This document shows positions 1-7,015 of a stretch of 8,932 nt of DNA, in pieces. The stretch comes from Candidatus Bipolaricaulota bacterium. GTDB lineage: Bacteria > Bipolaricaulota > Bipolaricaulia > UBA7950 > UBA9294. The notes under the pieces were generated by a model. The model saw nothing but the letters and a program-made list of their open reading frames with translations. It did not search any database and was not told the DNA's origin. The stretch spans positions 1 through 8,932 of the forward strand of contig JAGLYB010000028.1 in NCBI GenBank assembly GCA_023132545.1, given 5' to 3'. Position numbers and translations under genes: made by a program. Every line of letters begins with the position of its first letter. Positions within the stretch are counted from its first letter, which is position 1.

Positions 1-1
1 C

Positions 2-391
2 AACCTCACGGAGCTCTGGCTGAACTGGAACCAGATCGTCGACATCAGCGCGCTATCGAACTTGACCAACCTCATGCAGCTCTACCTGGCTGGCAACCAG
101 ATCGTTGATATCAGCGCACTATCGGGCTTGACCAACCTTACGATGCTCGGTCTGTACAACAACCAGATCGTCGACATCAGCGCGTTATCGGGCTTGACTA
201 ACTTCACGATTCTCGATCTGGGAAGCAACCAGATCGTCGACGTCGGCGCGCTTGTTAACAATGCAGGGTTGGACGCAGGGGATTCGGTAAACATCTATTA
301 TAACTACCTGGATCTCACACCTGGCTCTCCAGACATGCTGGACATCGAAGCTCTGCAACGTCGAGGGGTCAACGTTGACTTCGATCCGTAG
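2..391 (+). CDS. Leucine-rich-repeat protein, internalin-like, 3' end (5' partial)
   Basis: The open frame enters from the left edge and ends at TAG 389-391, leaving about 129 residues of the C-terminus. It shows 22-residue leucine-rich repeats built on the core NQIVDISALSGLTNL, in which asparagine, leucine and isoleucine positions recur as in the internalin/LRR_4 type. Four NQIVD cores are visible. The last repeat decays into a capping segment (DVGALVNNAGLDAGDSVNIY) and an Asp-rich tail, which is the usual end of such LRR domains in secreted or surface proteins. The N-terminus, including any signal peptide or anchor, is outside the window, so location and ligand are unknown. Such domains generally mediate protein-protein binding. 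There is no visible transmembrane or sorting signal after the repeats. Confidence is high for the fold and low for the role. Confidence 0.85.
   Translation, partial: NLTELWLNWNQIVDISALSNLTNLMQLYLAGNQIVDISALSGLTNLTMLGLYNNQIVDISALSGLTNFTILDLGSNQIVDVGALVNNAGLDAGDSVNIYYNYLDLTPGSPDMLDIEALQRRGVNVDFDP
29..250 (+). repeat. 66-bp tandem coding repeats (LRR units)
   Basis: The motif AACCAGATCGT recurs at 29, 95, 161 and 227, an exact period of 66 bp (22 codons). The units are nearly identical at DNA level over the stretch that encodes NQIVDISALSGLTNL, including synonymous positions. This points to recent duplication or gene conversion rather than old protein-level conservation alone. Confidence 0.85.
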
Positions 392-439
392 AACTGACAC
401 CGCTCCAAACTCCGCATCAATTGGGGAATATTGGGAGTT

Positions 440-517
440 ATGAAAGGTATCTTGGTTACGCTGTTGTTGTTCTCAGATTCGTTGCGAGGTATTTTCGCCT
501 TGTTGACTGCCTACTAA
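440..517 (+). CDS. Possible 25-residue hydrophobic peptide
   Basis: A short frame from ATG 440 to TAA 515-517 would encode a peptide starting MKGILVTLLLFSDSL and ending LLTAY. It has a basic start and a leucine/valine-rich core. A GGGAG lies 2-6 bases upstream, which is close for a ribosome binding site. The GGAGTT at 434-439 also forms the 3' arm of a small inverted repeat with AACTCC at 408-413. I recognise no family. A frame this short can arise by chance, so this is only a candidate small membrane peptide. Confidence 0.2.
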   Translation: MKGILVTLLLFSDSLRGIFALLTAY

Positions 518-552
518 CGCGGTAATCGGCTGAGATCCGCTAAGGAGGGAAT

Positions 553-1260
553 GTGTTAAAAGCACGCCGAATTCTAGGATATAGCTCTGTAATCATTGGG
601 ATGGTTCTATTAATCGGCGCTTTTTGCATGTACCAAGATAGCAAATCGTTTGTAGAAAACGCTATAGTAACGGAAGGTACCATTATTGAGCTTCTTCGGA
701 CACAGTCACGTAATTCCGATTCATACTCTTACAGGCCCATTGTAGTATTTGAAACAGCGTCAGGAGAATCTGTCGAATTCATATCATCCACAGGTAGCAA
801 CCCTCCTCGCTACTCTAAGGGCGAAAAAGTCGAGGTTCTGTATCTACTTTCAGAGCCTCAGTCTGCGAAAATGAAAGGTTTCTTCTCATTATGGGGCGTG
901 GCTTTGATTTTAGGCGGAGTGGGTAGTATTACCCTTCTCGCCGGTGGAATACCGCTACTAGCAATGAAGCGTAAACCACGAACAGAACAGTATTTAAGGC
1001 AACACGGAACACAGATAGAAACTGAATTTCAACGTGTTGAGCTAAATGAGAACCACATGGTAAACAGGCGTCATCCTTTTCGCGTGGTAACTCAATGGCA
1101 AAACCCTAGCACATCTGAAATTCATGTGTTTCAAAGCGACGACTTGTGGTTTGACCCAACGGACTATATATGCGACGAGAAGATTACCGTCTATATAGCG
1201 CCGGATAACCCTAAGAAATACGTGGTTGACTTATCATTCTTACCAAACGTTGCAGAGTAA
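553..1260 (+). CDS. Membrane protein with two helices, DUF3592-like
   Basis: A protein of 235 residues starting at GTG 553. The ATG at 551 meets a stop after two codons, and a strong AAGGAGGG sits at 542-549, so GTG is the likely start although the spacing is short. Residues 8-27 and 110-137 are hydrophobic and look like two membrane helices. Between them is a beta-rich domain (VTEGTIIEL, YRPIVVFETASGESVEF, KGEKVEVLYL), the pattern of DUF3592 proteins. A second similar soluble domain (FQRVELNEN to ITVYIAPDNPKKYVV) follows the second helix. The function of DUF3592 proteins is not established. The gene is AT-rich: I count about 37-43% GC in three sampled 60-base lines, against 58% in one line of the GTPase gene. 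It is probably transcribed alone, and its different composition suggests foreign origin or relaxed codon use. Confidence 0.8.
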   Translation: MLKARRILGYSSVIIGMVLLIGAFCMYQDSKSFVENAIVTEGTIIELLRTQSRNSDSYSYRPIVVFETASGESVEFISSTGSNPPRYSKGEKVEVLYLLSEPQSAKMKGFFSLWGVALILGGVGSITLLAGGIPLLAMKRKPRTEQYLRQHGTQIETEFQRVELNENHMVNRRHPFRVVTQWQNPSTSEIHVFQSDDLWFDPTDYICDEKITVYIAPDNPKKYVVDLSFLPNVAE

Positions 1261-1483
1261 TGTGCTCTAATAAATCACTCCACGAGACACGCAATCAGCT
1301 GAGCGCCTGTGAGTTCAATCAAAACGCGGAAGAAGACACCGCCTGCAACTGAGCTACTCGCTTTGAAGGATACTCATTGGATCAGCTCAGCGGCAAGCAG
1401 CAAGGACTCGATCTCCTCCCTGCTCGGCCATACGTTCACCTACGAATGCACCAAGAGAAGTGCGATCGGAGTTCGTTTCGCTT

Positions 1484-1595
1484 AAGTTTGAAAGTAGTCC
1501 ACCAGGGGGTACCAGTTCGAAACTTGTCTACTCAGGGTTCCTCAGTAGTCAATTCTCGAACTCAAGTTCGAAAGCTGCACACCAAGGGGTACCAG
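1484..1595. repeat. Diverged 32-bp direct repeat pair, 80 bp apart
   Basis: Copy one is 1484-1515 and copy two is 1564-1595. They match at 26 of 32 positions. The best conserved parts are the start (AAGTT..GAAAG) and the end (ACCA.GGGGTACCAG). The spacer between them is not repeated. They could be remnants of a tandem array or a small mobile element, but no terminal inverted repeats or target duplications are visible. Confidence 0.5.
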
Positions 1596-1690
1596 ATGGG
1601 CATACTGCGGAGCCGAGAGCACCTCTGTTGCTAAGTAGATGGCTGCTCAGTGTTTGACTGACCAGCTTGGAGTAGCTTTGCAATTCCTAG

Positions 1691-1719
1691 GAGAATGGGC
1701 AGATCGGTCGTCCATTCTC
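1691..1719. other. Inverted repeat, 10-bp stem
   Basis: GAGAATGGGC (1691-1700) pairs with GTCCATTCTC (1710-1719), giving ten pairs including one G-U, around a nine-base loop. Neither side is followed by a T-run, so it is not a typical intrinsic terminator. It may be a structured RNA element or a protein site. Confidence 0.4.
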
Positions 1720-1737
1720 TGAGGTGGCTTATGTTAG

Positions 1738-1997
1738 GCGGGGCGACATGGACATCTGTGCTTGTCGGACCCAAAACAGTTGCGCAATAAGGACAGCCGA
1801 TGATCCATGTCCTTTCAGTGTCATCAATATCATTGCTATAAGCGCGGGCGATTGGACATTCGCGCTTGTTGCATCAACGATGTGCGTGCAATATGCGTGT
1901 CCCAAAGGGCCTGCGCTTGTCGCTTCAACGATCTGTGTGCGATATGCGCGGGCGATTGGACATTCGCGCTTGTTGCATCAACGATGTGCGTGCAATA
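1738..1997. repeat. 52-bp tandem repeat array, five units
   Basis: The stretch divides into five 52-bp units: 1738-1789, 1790-1841, 1842-1893, 1894-1945 and 1946-1997. Units three and five are identical over all 52 bases (GCGCGGGCGATTGG at the start, TGTGCGTGCAATA at the end). Unit one keeps the same beginning and end with changes in the middle. Unit four is clearly related in its second half (GCGCTTGTCGCTTCAACGAT). Unit two is barely recognisable: I count about 24 of 52 matches to unit four. The alternation of strong and weak copies suggests an ancestral 52-bp unit, then duplication or conversion of a 104-bp dimer. The array ends nine bases before the ATG of the kinase gene. Confidence 0.8.
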
Positions 1998-1999
1998 AT
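1970..1999 (+). promoter_or_regulatory. Possible promoter at the end of the repeat array
   Basis: TTGTTG (1970-1975) and AATAAT (1994-1999) are separated by 18 bases, resembling a sigma70 promoter. Transcription would then start at about 2006, leaving almost no leader before ATG 2007. That would fit the lack of a clear Shine-Dalgarno there. The motif is weak and overlaps the last 52-bp unit. Confidence 0.2.
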
Positions 2000-2006
2000 T
2001 GAGATC

Positions 2007-3494
2007 ATGCCTGTACTGAATCGAATTGGGAAAATACGAAAGCGTAATCATGCGCTGGTTACATTTGACCCTGCCAAGATCTTGCGTGCCATCAAACGTG
2101 GTGCTGACTCGGCAGGTGGCTTTGCTCCTGATTATCTGCCTGAAATCAATGAAAAGATCTTTGCTGCCGGTGGGACGGATCAGGGCATCGCCGAATTCCT
2201 CGCGGATCTGGTTGTGCTGTGTCTGAATGCAGATCAGAAGCATCTGGTAACGAATTTCCCTCCAACGGTCGAGGTGATCCAAGATACCGTGCTTCATGTG
2301 TTGCGAAGCAATGGATTCACCACCGTGGCTGATGCCTATATGTGCTTCCGCTGGGGGCATCACTGGGTTCGTGAAGGCGCGATTAGCGAGAAGCAATTCT
2401 CTCGAAATGGGTATCCCAAGGAAACGATAGAGCCTTTGCTCGAATGGAATCGGCTTCGCGGATGCGACACAGTAGAAGGTCTCAACGACATCGTTCAGGA
2501 CGGCAAATTGAAGGGGCTCATCGATGAGGCGCTTGAGCGCTATGAAGCGTCACTGGATGACGTCGCATCGCGACTGCTTGAGCGAATTGAATCTGGTGAT
2601 GATATTCGGATGATCTGGGTCAGCGGCCCCTCTTCATCTGGGAAGACGACGACGACAGTGAAGGTCACCGAGCGTCTTCGGAAGCACGGATTGCGCTTCT
2701 TGATGCTCAATCTGGATGACTATTTCTGGTCGTTGATCGAGCATCCCTCCGACTGGATCGATGACAGGAACTATGAAACACCCGAAGCGCTGGACATCCA
2801 GCTGTTGAATGAACACTTGCTTGCCTTGCTAGCAGGCGAAACGATCGATAAACCTGTGTATAGCTTCAAGGAAGGCCATCGTACAGGGACTGTGCCTGTA
2901 CGCAGAGAGCCTGACCAAATCCTCGTGCTAGATTGCCTGCATGGATTCTATCCTCCGATTTCCGAGGGCATCGACCCGGCCCACATCTTCCGGCTATACA
3001 TCGAAGCGATGAACCCGTTGTTTGAGCTTCATCCGCTGATCCCTCTGTATCAAGGAGACCTTGCGGATCGTCGTTTGACGCGGTTTGAGGATATTCGGCT
3101 ACTGCGAAGAACGCTTCGTGATACCAAGCATCGCAATCATCCGCCGTTGGCAACGCTGCTCCATTGGCATTACGTTCGAGCGGGCGAGTTGTTCTCCATC
3201 ATTCCGCTCAAGGGAATGGCCGATTGCATCGTGAACGGGGGCATGCCATTTGATCTGCCCATTCTGAAGCCGTTTTTCACCGGCGAGGACGGGATTTGGC
3301 CGAACGAGGACGATCTGACGCTCTATCCATCGTATTTGGATGCACGCATCCGCCAGCGACGAGTCCAGCGATTGATGAGTTCCGTGGTCGGATTGACGGA
3401 AGCTCAAGTCGCCGACATCTCGCTTATTCCTGGTGATGCCGTGGTTCGTGAATTCGTGGGAGGAAGTACGATCAAGATTCCGCACAACGACTAG
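2007..3494 (+). CDS. ATP-cone / uridine-kinase-like fusion protein
   Basis: A protein of 495 residues from ATG 2007. The frame stays open upstream to 1866, but that part translates the 52-bp repeats and lacks family similarity, so 2007 is preferred even though only a weak GAG precedes it. Residues 10-115 form an ATP-cone, the nucleotide-sensing domain known from ribonucleotide reductases and NrdR (VTFDPAKILRAIKR, then VEVIQDTVLHVL and YMCFRW). Residues 200-425 are a P-loop kinase of the uridine kinase/phosphoribulokinase family: Walker A GPSSSGKTT at 207-215, LNLDDYF at 234-240, LDCLHGFYP at 308-316 (the usual (V)EGIH position), and RLLRRTLRD near 364-372 with a downstream MPFDLPILK. Expected activity is phosphorylation of uridine or a related nucleoside, perhaps with allosteric control by ATP/dATP. 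That control is inferred. Many bacterial relatives of this kinase carry a TGS/ThrRS-type N-terminal region instead. The GTPase gene follows after 55 bases on the same strand. Confidence 0.82.
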   Translation: MPVLNRIGKIRKRNHALVTFDPAKILRAIKRGADSAGGFAPDYLPEINEKIFAAGGTDQGIAEFLADLVVLCLNADQKHLVTNFPPTVEVIQDTVLHVLRSNGFTTVADAYMCFRWGHHWVREGAISEKQFSRNGYPKETIEPLLEWNRLRGCDTVEGLNDIVQDGKLKGLIDEALERYEASLDDVASRLLERIESGDDIRMIWVSGPSSSGKTTTTVKVTERLRKHGLRFLMLNLDDYFWSLIEHPSDWIDDRNYETPEALDIQLLNEHLLALLAGETIDKPVYSFKEGHRTGTVPVRREPDQILVLDCLHGFYPPISEGIDPAHIFRLYIEAMNPLFELHPLIPLYQGDLADRRLTRFEDIRLLRRTLRDTKHRNHPPLATLLHWHYVRAGELFSIIPLKGMADCIVNGGMPFDLPILKPFFTGEDGIWPNEDDLTLYPSYLDARIRQRRVQRLMSSVVGLTEAQVADISLIPGDAVVREFVGGSTIKIPHND

Positions 3495-3549
3495 ACATTC
3501 GTTGCAAGCCCCCGCTTCTCTTTGTACCCTACCTGTTAGGGAGTCACTC

Positions 3550-4548
3550 ATGCCAGCCAATCTAACTGCTGATTTCATAAAAGCGCGCCAGAAGCTGAGA
3601 CAGGCCAAGTCGCCGGAAGGAAAACTGGCGGCATTGGAAGAGATGTTGGCCACGATTCCCAAGCATAAGGGAACCGACCACATGCAGGCCGATATCAAGA
3701 AGCGCATTGCCAAGGCGCGAGGAGCCTCCGGGGGTTCCAAGAAAGGGAAATCGCATTCCTACGAACACATTCCCAAGGATGGGGCGGGGCAGGTTGTTCT
3801 GATCGGGCCTCCCAACGCGGGGAAATCAACCCTACTTTCAGCATTGACCAATGCCAAGCCGGAGGTGGCGACATATCCCTTCTCCACGATCATCCCTGTG
3901 CCTGGCATGATGGCGTTCGAGGATATCATGATCCAGCTGGTCGATTTGCCGCCATTGGCCCCCGATTACACCGAACCCTGGGTCTATAATCTCATCCGAT
4001 CCTGCGATCTGGCTTTGGTGGTGCTCGATGCTTCGGACGGAGACTTGCTGAAGGATGAGTTCGATGAGTTGGTCGAGCAGTTGGAGGAAAGAAACATCCA
4101 GCTGGTCAAGGATCGTCCAATGGATGTCGAGGATCGAATCAAAGAGATCCCCGTGCGAATTGTGCTGACCAAGGCCGATCTTGCAGACGCCGATTTGATT
4201 CAGGAGGCAACGGATCAATTGCCCTTCTCGGTTCTTCCCATCTCAGGAACTACTGCAGACGGTCTGGACGCCTTGAAAGCTGCTGTGTTTGAGGCACTGG
4301 ATGTTGTTCGCATCTATACTAAGCTCCCCGGACAGAAGCCGGATATGACCGAACCCTATACGCTGGCGGCGGGAAGCCAGGCCATTGATGGTGTACGTGC
4401 GGTACACCGAGAATTCGCTGGCCGACTCAAGTACGTTCGTATCTGGGGATCGGGACGCTTTGACGGCCAGCAAGTGCCCAGTGACCATGTGCTCGAAGAC
4501 GGCGATATTATCGAGGTTCATCTTCGCAAGCAGGCAACCAATCCGTAG
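3550..4548 (+). CDS. Drg-like (Obg-superfamily) GTPase with C-terminal TGS domain
   Basis: A protein of 332 residues. ATG 3550 is chosen because AGGGAG (3538-3543) lies six bases before it; an earlier in-frame start at 3433 would lie inside the kinase gene. Residues 1-60 are helical and basic, with PKHKGTDHMQADIKKRIAKAR-like spacing as in the Drg N-terminus. The GTPase core has G1 GPPNAGKST (86-94), G2 T113 (FSTIIPVPG), G3 DLPP (132-135), G4 TKAD (207-210) and G5 ISG (231-233). A TGS domain covers about 255-328 (YTKLPGQKPD, VRIWGSGRFDGQQV, LEDGDIIEVHL). Drg proteins bind ribosomes and help translation in eukaryotes and archaea; TGS domains contact RNA or regulators. A ribosome-linked role is therefore likely but inferred. 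The G3 motif has proline in place of the usual glycine (DxPG). The gene ends 11 bases from the convergent hydrolase gene with no terminator in the gap. Confidence 0.85.
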   Translation: MPANLTADFIKARQKLRQAKSPEGKLAALEEMLATIPKHKGTDHMQADIKKRIAKARGASGGSKKGKSHSYEHIPKDGAGQVVLIGPPNAGKSTLLSALTNAKPEVATYPFSTIIPVPGMMAFEDIMIQLVDLPPLAPDYTEPWVYNLIRSCDLALVVLDASDGDLLKDEFDELVEQLEERNIQLVKDRPMDVEDRIKEIPVRIVLTKADLADADLIQEATDQLPFSVLPISGTTADGLDALKAAVFEALDVVRIYTKLPGQKPDMTEPYTLAAGSQAIDGVRAVHREFAGRLKYVRIWGSGRFDGQQVPSDHVLEDGDIIEVHLRKQATNP

Positions 4549-4559
4549 ATTCACGCAGA

Positions 4560-5414
4560 CTAGGCGGAACCGGTCTCCAAACTGAGAAGAGCCCCTCGAA
4601 TGCACATGGCAACCATGTCGCGTTTGATCCTCGGCAACGAGGCATATTTCGGCTGGCTAAGAATCTGGTCTATGATTTCAGCAGGAAGCAGACGTCTCGA
4701 CAACCTACGTAGGTCTTCGAACCAATCGATCAGTTCCCCTTTGTAGCGATCGAGTTGAGCCAGTGCGTGGTTCGCTATTCCAAAATGCGTGAAGGCAAGC
4801 TGGCTTGGACGCAATCGCTTCAGTGTACCCAGTGTCTCCAAGCCCTGGTCCAAATCGAATCGCGGGGGCACAGTGAGCGGAACGTCAACCGGATTGTCCC
4901 AGTTCCCGACGGCATCGCCTGTGAACAGTGTACGGCTGTTTCGTTCAAACAAGCAGATGTGATGAGGGGCGTGACCGGGTGCGGCGATGACTTCCAATTG
5001 GACGTTCTTCCCCAGATCAAAGATCTCTCCGCCAGTGACGGGTAGTAGTTGATGTTCAGAGACGGCGATGGGTTCTCCATATTTCGGGAAGAGATCTGGG
5101 GAGGCGCTACGCACGCCCTCGATCAACCGAGTAGGATCCACCAGGTGCCGACAGCCTCGTTCATGAACGACGATCTTGGCCTGAGGATAGGCTCCTGCCA
5201 AGTGTCCGGCTCCCCCGGCGTGATCGAGATGAACATGGGTCAGGAAGATGTATTCAGGAGAGAGGTTGCCGAGCGAGTCGCGGATTGTCGCGACAGACGC
5301 GGCAGTCCCGGATTCGATCAAGATGGAACCCGATCCTCGAATCAGATATACGGCCCCGGTTCGCGGAAGACCGAATTGCTGTGCATCAATGACTTCTATG
5401 AATGGAGAGATCAT
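4560..5414 (-). CDS. Metallo-beta-lactamase-fold hydrolase
   Basis: A protein of 284 residues read from ATG 5414-5412. AGGAGGAGG (5423-5415) directly abuts the ATG; the first AGGAGG leaves only a three-base spacing, which is short but no better start is seen. The metal-binding set of the fold is complete: THVHLDH (H60, H62, D64, H65), H148 in APGHAPHH, D167 in FTGDAVG, and H210 in THFG. This matches the dinuclear zinc hydrolases of the glyoxalase II/lactonase type, with an N-terminal strand pattern (GAVYLIRGSGSILIESG) typical of that group. A helical C-terminus of about 65 residues follows the core. The natural substrate cannot be deduced. It is the second gene after the permease, separated by 21 bases, and is presumably controlled by the same c-di-GMP leader. 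Confidence 0.88.
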   Translation of the reverse strand: MISPFIEVIDAQQFGLPRTGAVYLIRGSGSILIESGTAASVATIRDSLGNLSPEYIFLTHVHLDHAGGAGHLAGAYPQAKIVVHERGCRHLVDPTRLIEGVRSASPDLFPKYGEPIAVSEHQLLPVTGGEIFDLGKNVQLEVIAAPGHAPHHICLFERNSRTLFTGDAVGNWDNPVDVPLTVPPRFDLDQGLETLGTLKRLRPSQLAFTHFGIANHALAQLDRYKGELIDWFEDLRRLSRRLLPAEIIDQILSQPKYASLPRIKRDMVAMCIRGALLSLETGSA

Positions 5415-5435
5415 CCTCCTCCTAGGGATCTCAAA

Positions 5436-6740
5436 CTAGAAGAGACCAAGGCGAATGGCCACGAGCACAGCGACTGTACCCAAACCACATGTGGCAAGAG
5501 CGATCCAGGTTCCGCTGGCGGCCCAGCGCCGGAATGTGAGCTTGTCACCCAGGGAGTCCGACATGCTGACCACCACCACGTTGGCAGCGGATCCCAAGGG
5601 TGTTAGGTTGGCTCCGAAGCCGACGCCAATCGCCAACGCCCACCACAATGGAGCAACATCAATGCCCTGCGTTGATAAGCCCTTCAAAATGGGCAGCATG
5701 GCGATGGTGAAGGGTACGTTGCTGATGACGCCGGAAGCCAGTGCCCCCACCCAAAGGATGACAACCGCAGCAAGGGTGATGCTTTGCTGAGAGAGCGCAG
5801 TGATACCGCTGCCCAGGGTATTGATCACGCCGGAAGCTTCCAGTCCTCCGACGATGACGAATAGGGAGATGAAGAACAACAGCACATCCCAGTGGATTTC
5901 GTGCAGGATCTTGTCAAAATCCGGCCTGACCCACAGTAAACCGATACAGGCCCCAATCAACGCGACAAGACCAGGCTCCAACCCGATGAGCTCGTGGATG
6001 AAAAACAACAGTATTGAAATCCCAAGGGTGATCAACATACGCTGAGTGGTGATCGGATCGACGATGGCTCTTCGCTCGTCCATTCCCATCAGGCTCTTGA
6101 CATTGGATGGCTCCTTCGATAGTTCCTTTCTGAACATGAGAAGCAACAGGCCCTGAGCGAGAAGCCATGCCAGCAGGACGATGGGAGCCAAGTGCGTCAA
6201 GAAATCTACAAACCCGAAACCGGCTGCCGATCCGATCAAGATGTTGGGTGGATCACCAATCAGCGTCGCCACACCTCCGATGTTGGATAACAGGACTTCG
6301 GACATCAGAAATGGGAACGGTGAGATTCCGAGGATGTCGGCCAAGGAGATGGTGACCGGTACGATGATGATGATGGTGGTGACGTTGTCGAGCACCATGG
6401 ATACCAGTGATGTAACCAAGCCGAGATAGATGAGTAGCAACCAAGGGCGGCCCTTGGCAAGCTTGGCCGCCTTAATGGCCAGATACTGAAAGAAGCCGGT
6501 TTCTTTGAAGAGTCCCACGACCAACATCATGCCAAGCAGCAACATGATTGTGTCGAAATCGACGGATCTGACAGCTTCATGTGCGTCATAGAACGAAAGC
6601 CAGGTTCCGAAGACAATCATCATGACTGCCCCGGAAATGGCTACGATGGCTCGATGTATGCGATCAAGAAAGATTCCCACGTACGTAAGCACGAACGCGA
6701 GAATCGAAATAATAAACGGGGCCAATGCCACGTCATTCAT
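5436..6740 (-). CDS. ArsB/NhaD-type ion transporter (SLC13-like permease)
   Basis: A protein of 434 residues, very hydrophobic, with roughly ten to twelve membrane segments and a charged middle loop at about 203-230 (FRKELSKEPSNVKSLMGMDE). Motifs of the ArsB/NhaD/P-protein branch of the Ion Transporter superfamily are clear: DNVTTIIIIVP (118-128), IGDPPNI (161-167), SNVPFT (340-345) and GANLTPLGSAAN (375-386). The two halves carry matching re-entrant-loop motifs, as expected of the inverted-repeat architecture. Family members export arsenite, exchange Na+/H+ or move dicarboxylates; no arsR, arsC or other marker is adjacent, so the substrate is open. The start ATG 6740-6738 has only a weak purine-rich sequence (CCGAGATGA) upstream. 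It is the first gene of a reverse operon with the hydrolase, and its 5' leader of about 370 bases carries the c-di-GMP-I aptamer and a terminator-like hairpin. Confidence 0.88.
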   Translation of the reverse strand: MNDVALAPFIISILAFVLTYVGIFLDRIHRAIVAISGAVMMIVFGTWLSFYDAHEAVRSVDFDTIMLLLGMMLVVGLFKETGFFQYLAIKAAKLAKGRPWLLLIYLGLVTSLVSMVLDNVTTIIIIVPVTISLADILGISPFPFLMSEVLLSNIGGVATLIGDPPNILIGSAAGFGFVDFLTHLAPIVLLAWLLAQGLLLLMFRKELSKEPSNVKSLMGMDERRAIVDPITTQRMLITLGISILLFFIHELIGLEPGLVALIGACIGLLWVRPDFDKILHEIHWDVLLFFISLFVIVGGLEASGVINTLGSGITALSQQSITLAAVVILWVGALASGVISNVPFTIAMLPILKGLSTQGIDVAPLWWALAIGVGFGANLTPLGSAANVVVVSMSDSLGDKLTFRRWAASGTWIALATCGLGTVAVLVAIRLGLF

Positions 6741-6862
6741 GTAGCGATCATCTCGGTTCCCAGAAGATTCACGATGCTACAGGCAATCGAACAAAGGCGC
6801 AACAACTGGTCGGTGCTTGCGAACGTGTGAAATGCCGCGCTGACACCAAACCAATGACGCTC

Positions 6863-6896
6863 AAAAGAGGGAGCAGGGGAATTGCTTCCCCTGCTC
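6863..6896 (-). terminator. Terminator-like hairpin in the leader of the permease operon
   Basis: Read on the reverse strand, GAGCAGGGGAA (6896-6886) and TTCCCCTGCTC (6881-6871) form a perfect 11-bp stem capped by a GCAA tetraloop (6885-6882). It is followed by CCTCTTTT (6870-6863), a modest U-tract. It lies between the riboswitch aptamer and the permease start. A second GCAGGGG just upstream (6907-6901) could compete for the same 3' arm. This fits a riboswitch-controlled attenuator, though the T-run is short. Confidence 0.6.
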
Positions 6897-7015
6897 GTAC
6901 CCCCTGCTAAGGAGGCCCGATTAGGCAAGTGCTTGAATCCCTCATCTCGGAGTGAGCGCACCCGACAAGTAAGGGAGCAAGCTGAAGGAATCGAAGGAAG
7001 AGATCGTGAGAACTC

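Larger units (their letters stand above)
1261..2006. other. Gene-free region of about 750 bases with repeats
   Basis: I find no convincing coding sequence on either strand. The open frames here lack ribosome binding sites and recognisable protein patterns, and those past 1738 run through repeated DNA. The region contains a pair of diverged 32-bp direct repeats (1484-1595), a 10-bp-stem hairpin (1691-1719) and a 52-bp tandem array (1738-1997), listed separately. Between 1261 and 1483 I see nothing assignable. GTTCGAA strings resembling a tRNA T-loop occur at 1515-1521 and 1566-1572, but no tRNA cloverleaf can be drawn around them. Confidence 0.6.

Noticed and set aside
1500..1595. tRNA-like elements (GTTCGAA strings)
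   Set aside because: The flanking bases do not form a T-arm stem, and no acceptor, D or anticodon arms can be drawn.
1377..1634. 85-residue forward frame
   Set aside because: It needs a TTG start without a Shine-Dalgarno, spans the 32-bp direct repeats and has no recognisable protein pattern.
1866..2006. N-terminal extension of the kinase frame from ATG 1866
   Set aside because: These 47 codons lie within the 52-bp tandem repeats, have no ribosome binding site and show no family resemblance, while the ATP-cone pattern begins shortly after ATG 2007.
3433..3549. Longer GTPase start at 3433 overlapping the kinase gene
   Set aside because: The extension overlaps the conserved end of the kinase in another frame, whereas ATG 3550 has AGGGAG at a good distance and a Drg-like N-terminus directly after it.
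5049..5606. 185-residue forward frame opposite the hydrolase and permease genes
   Set aside because: It is antisense to two genes with intact family motifs and has no motif of its own.
6737..6961. 74-residue reverse frame between the riboswitch and the permease
   Set aside because: It runs through the terminator hairpin, lacks a ribosome binding site and shows no protein family features.
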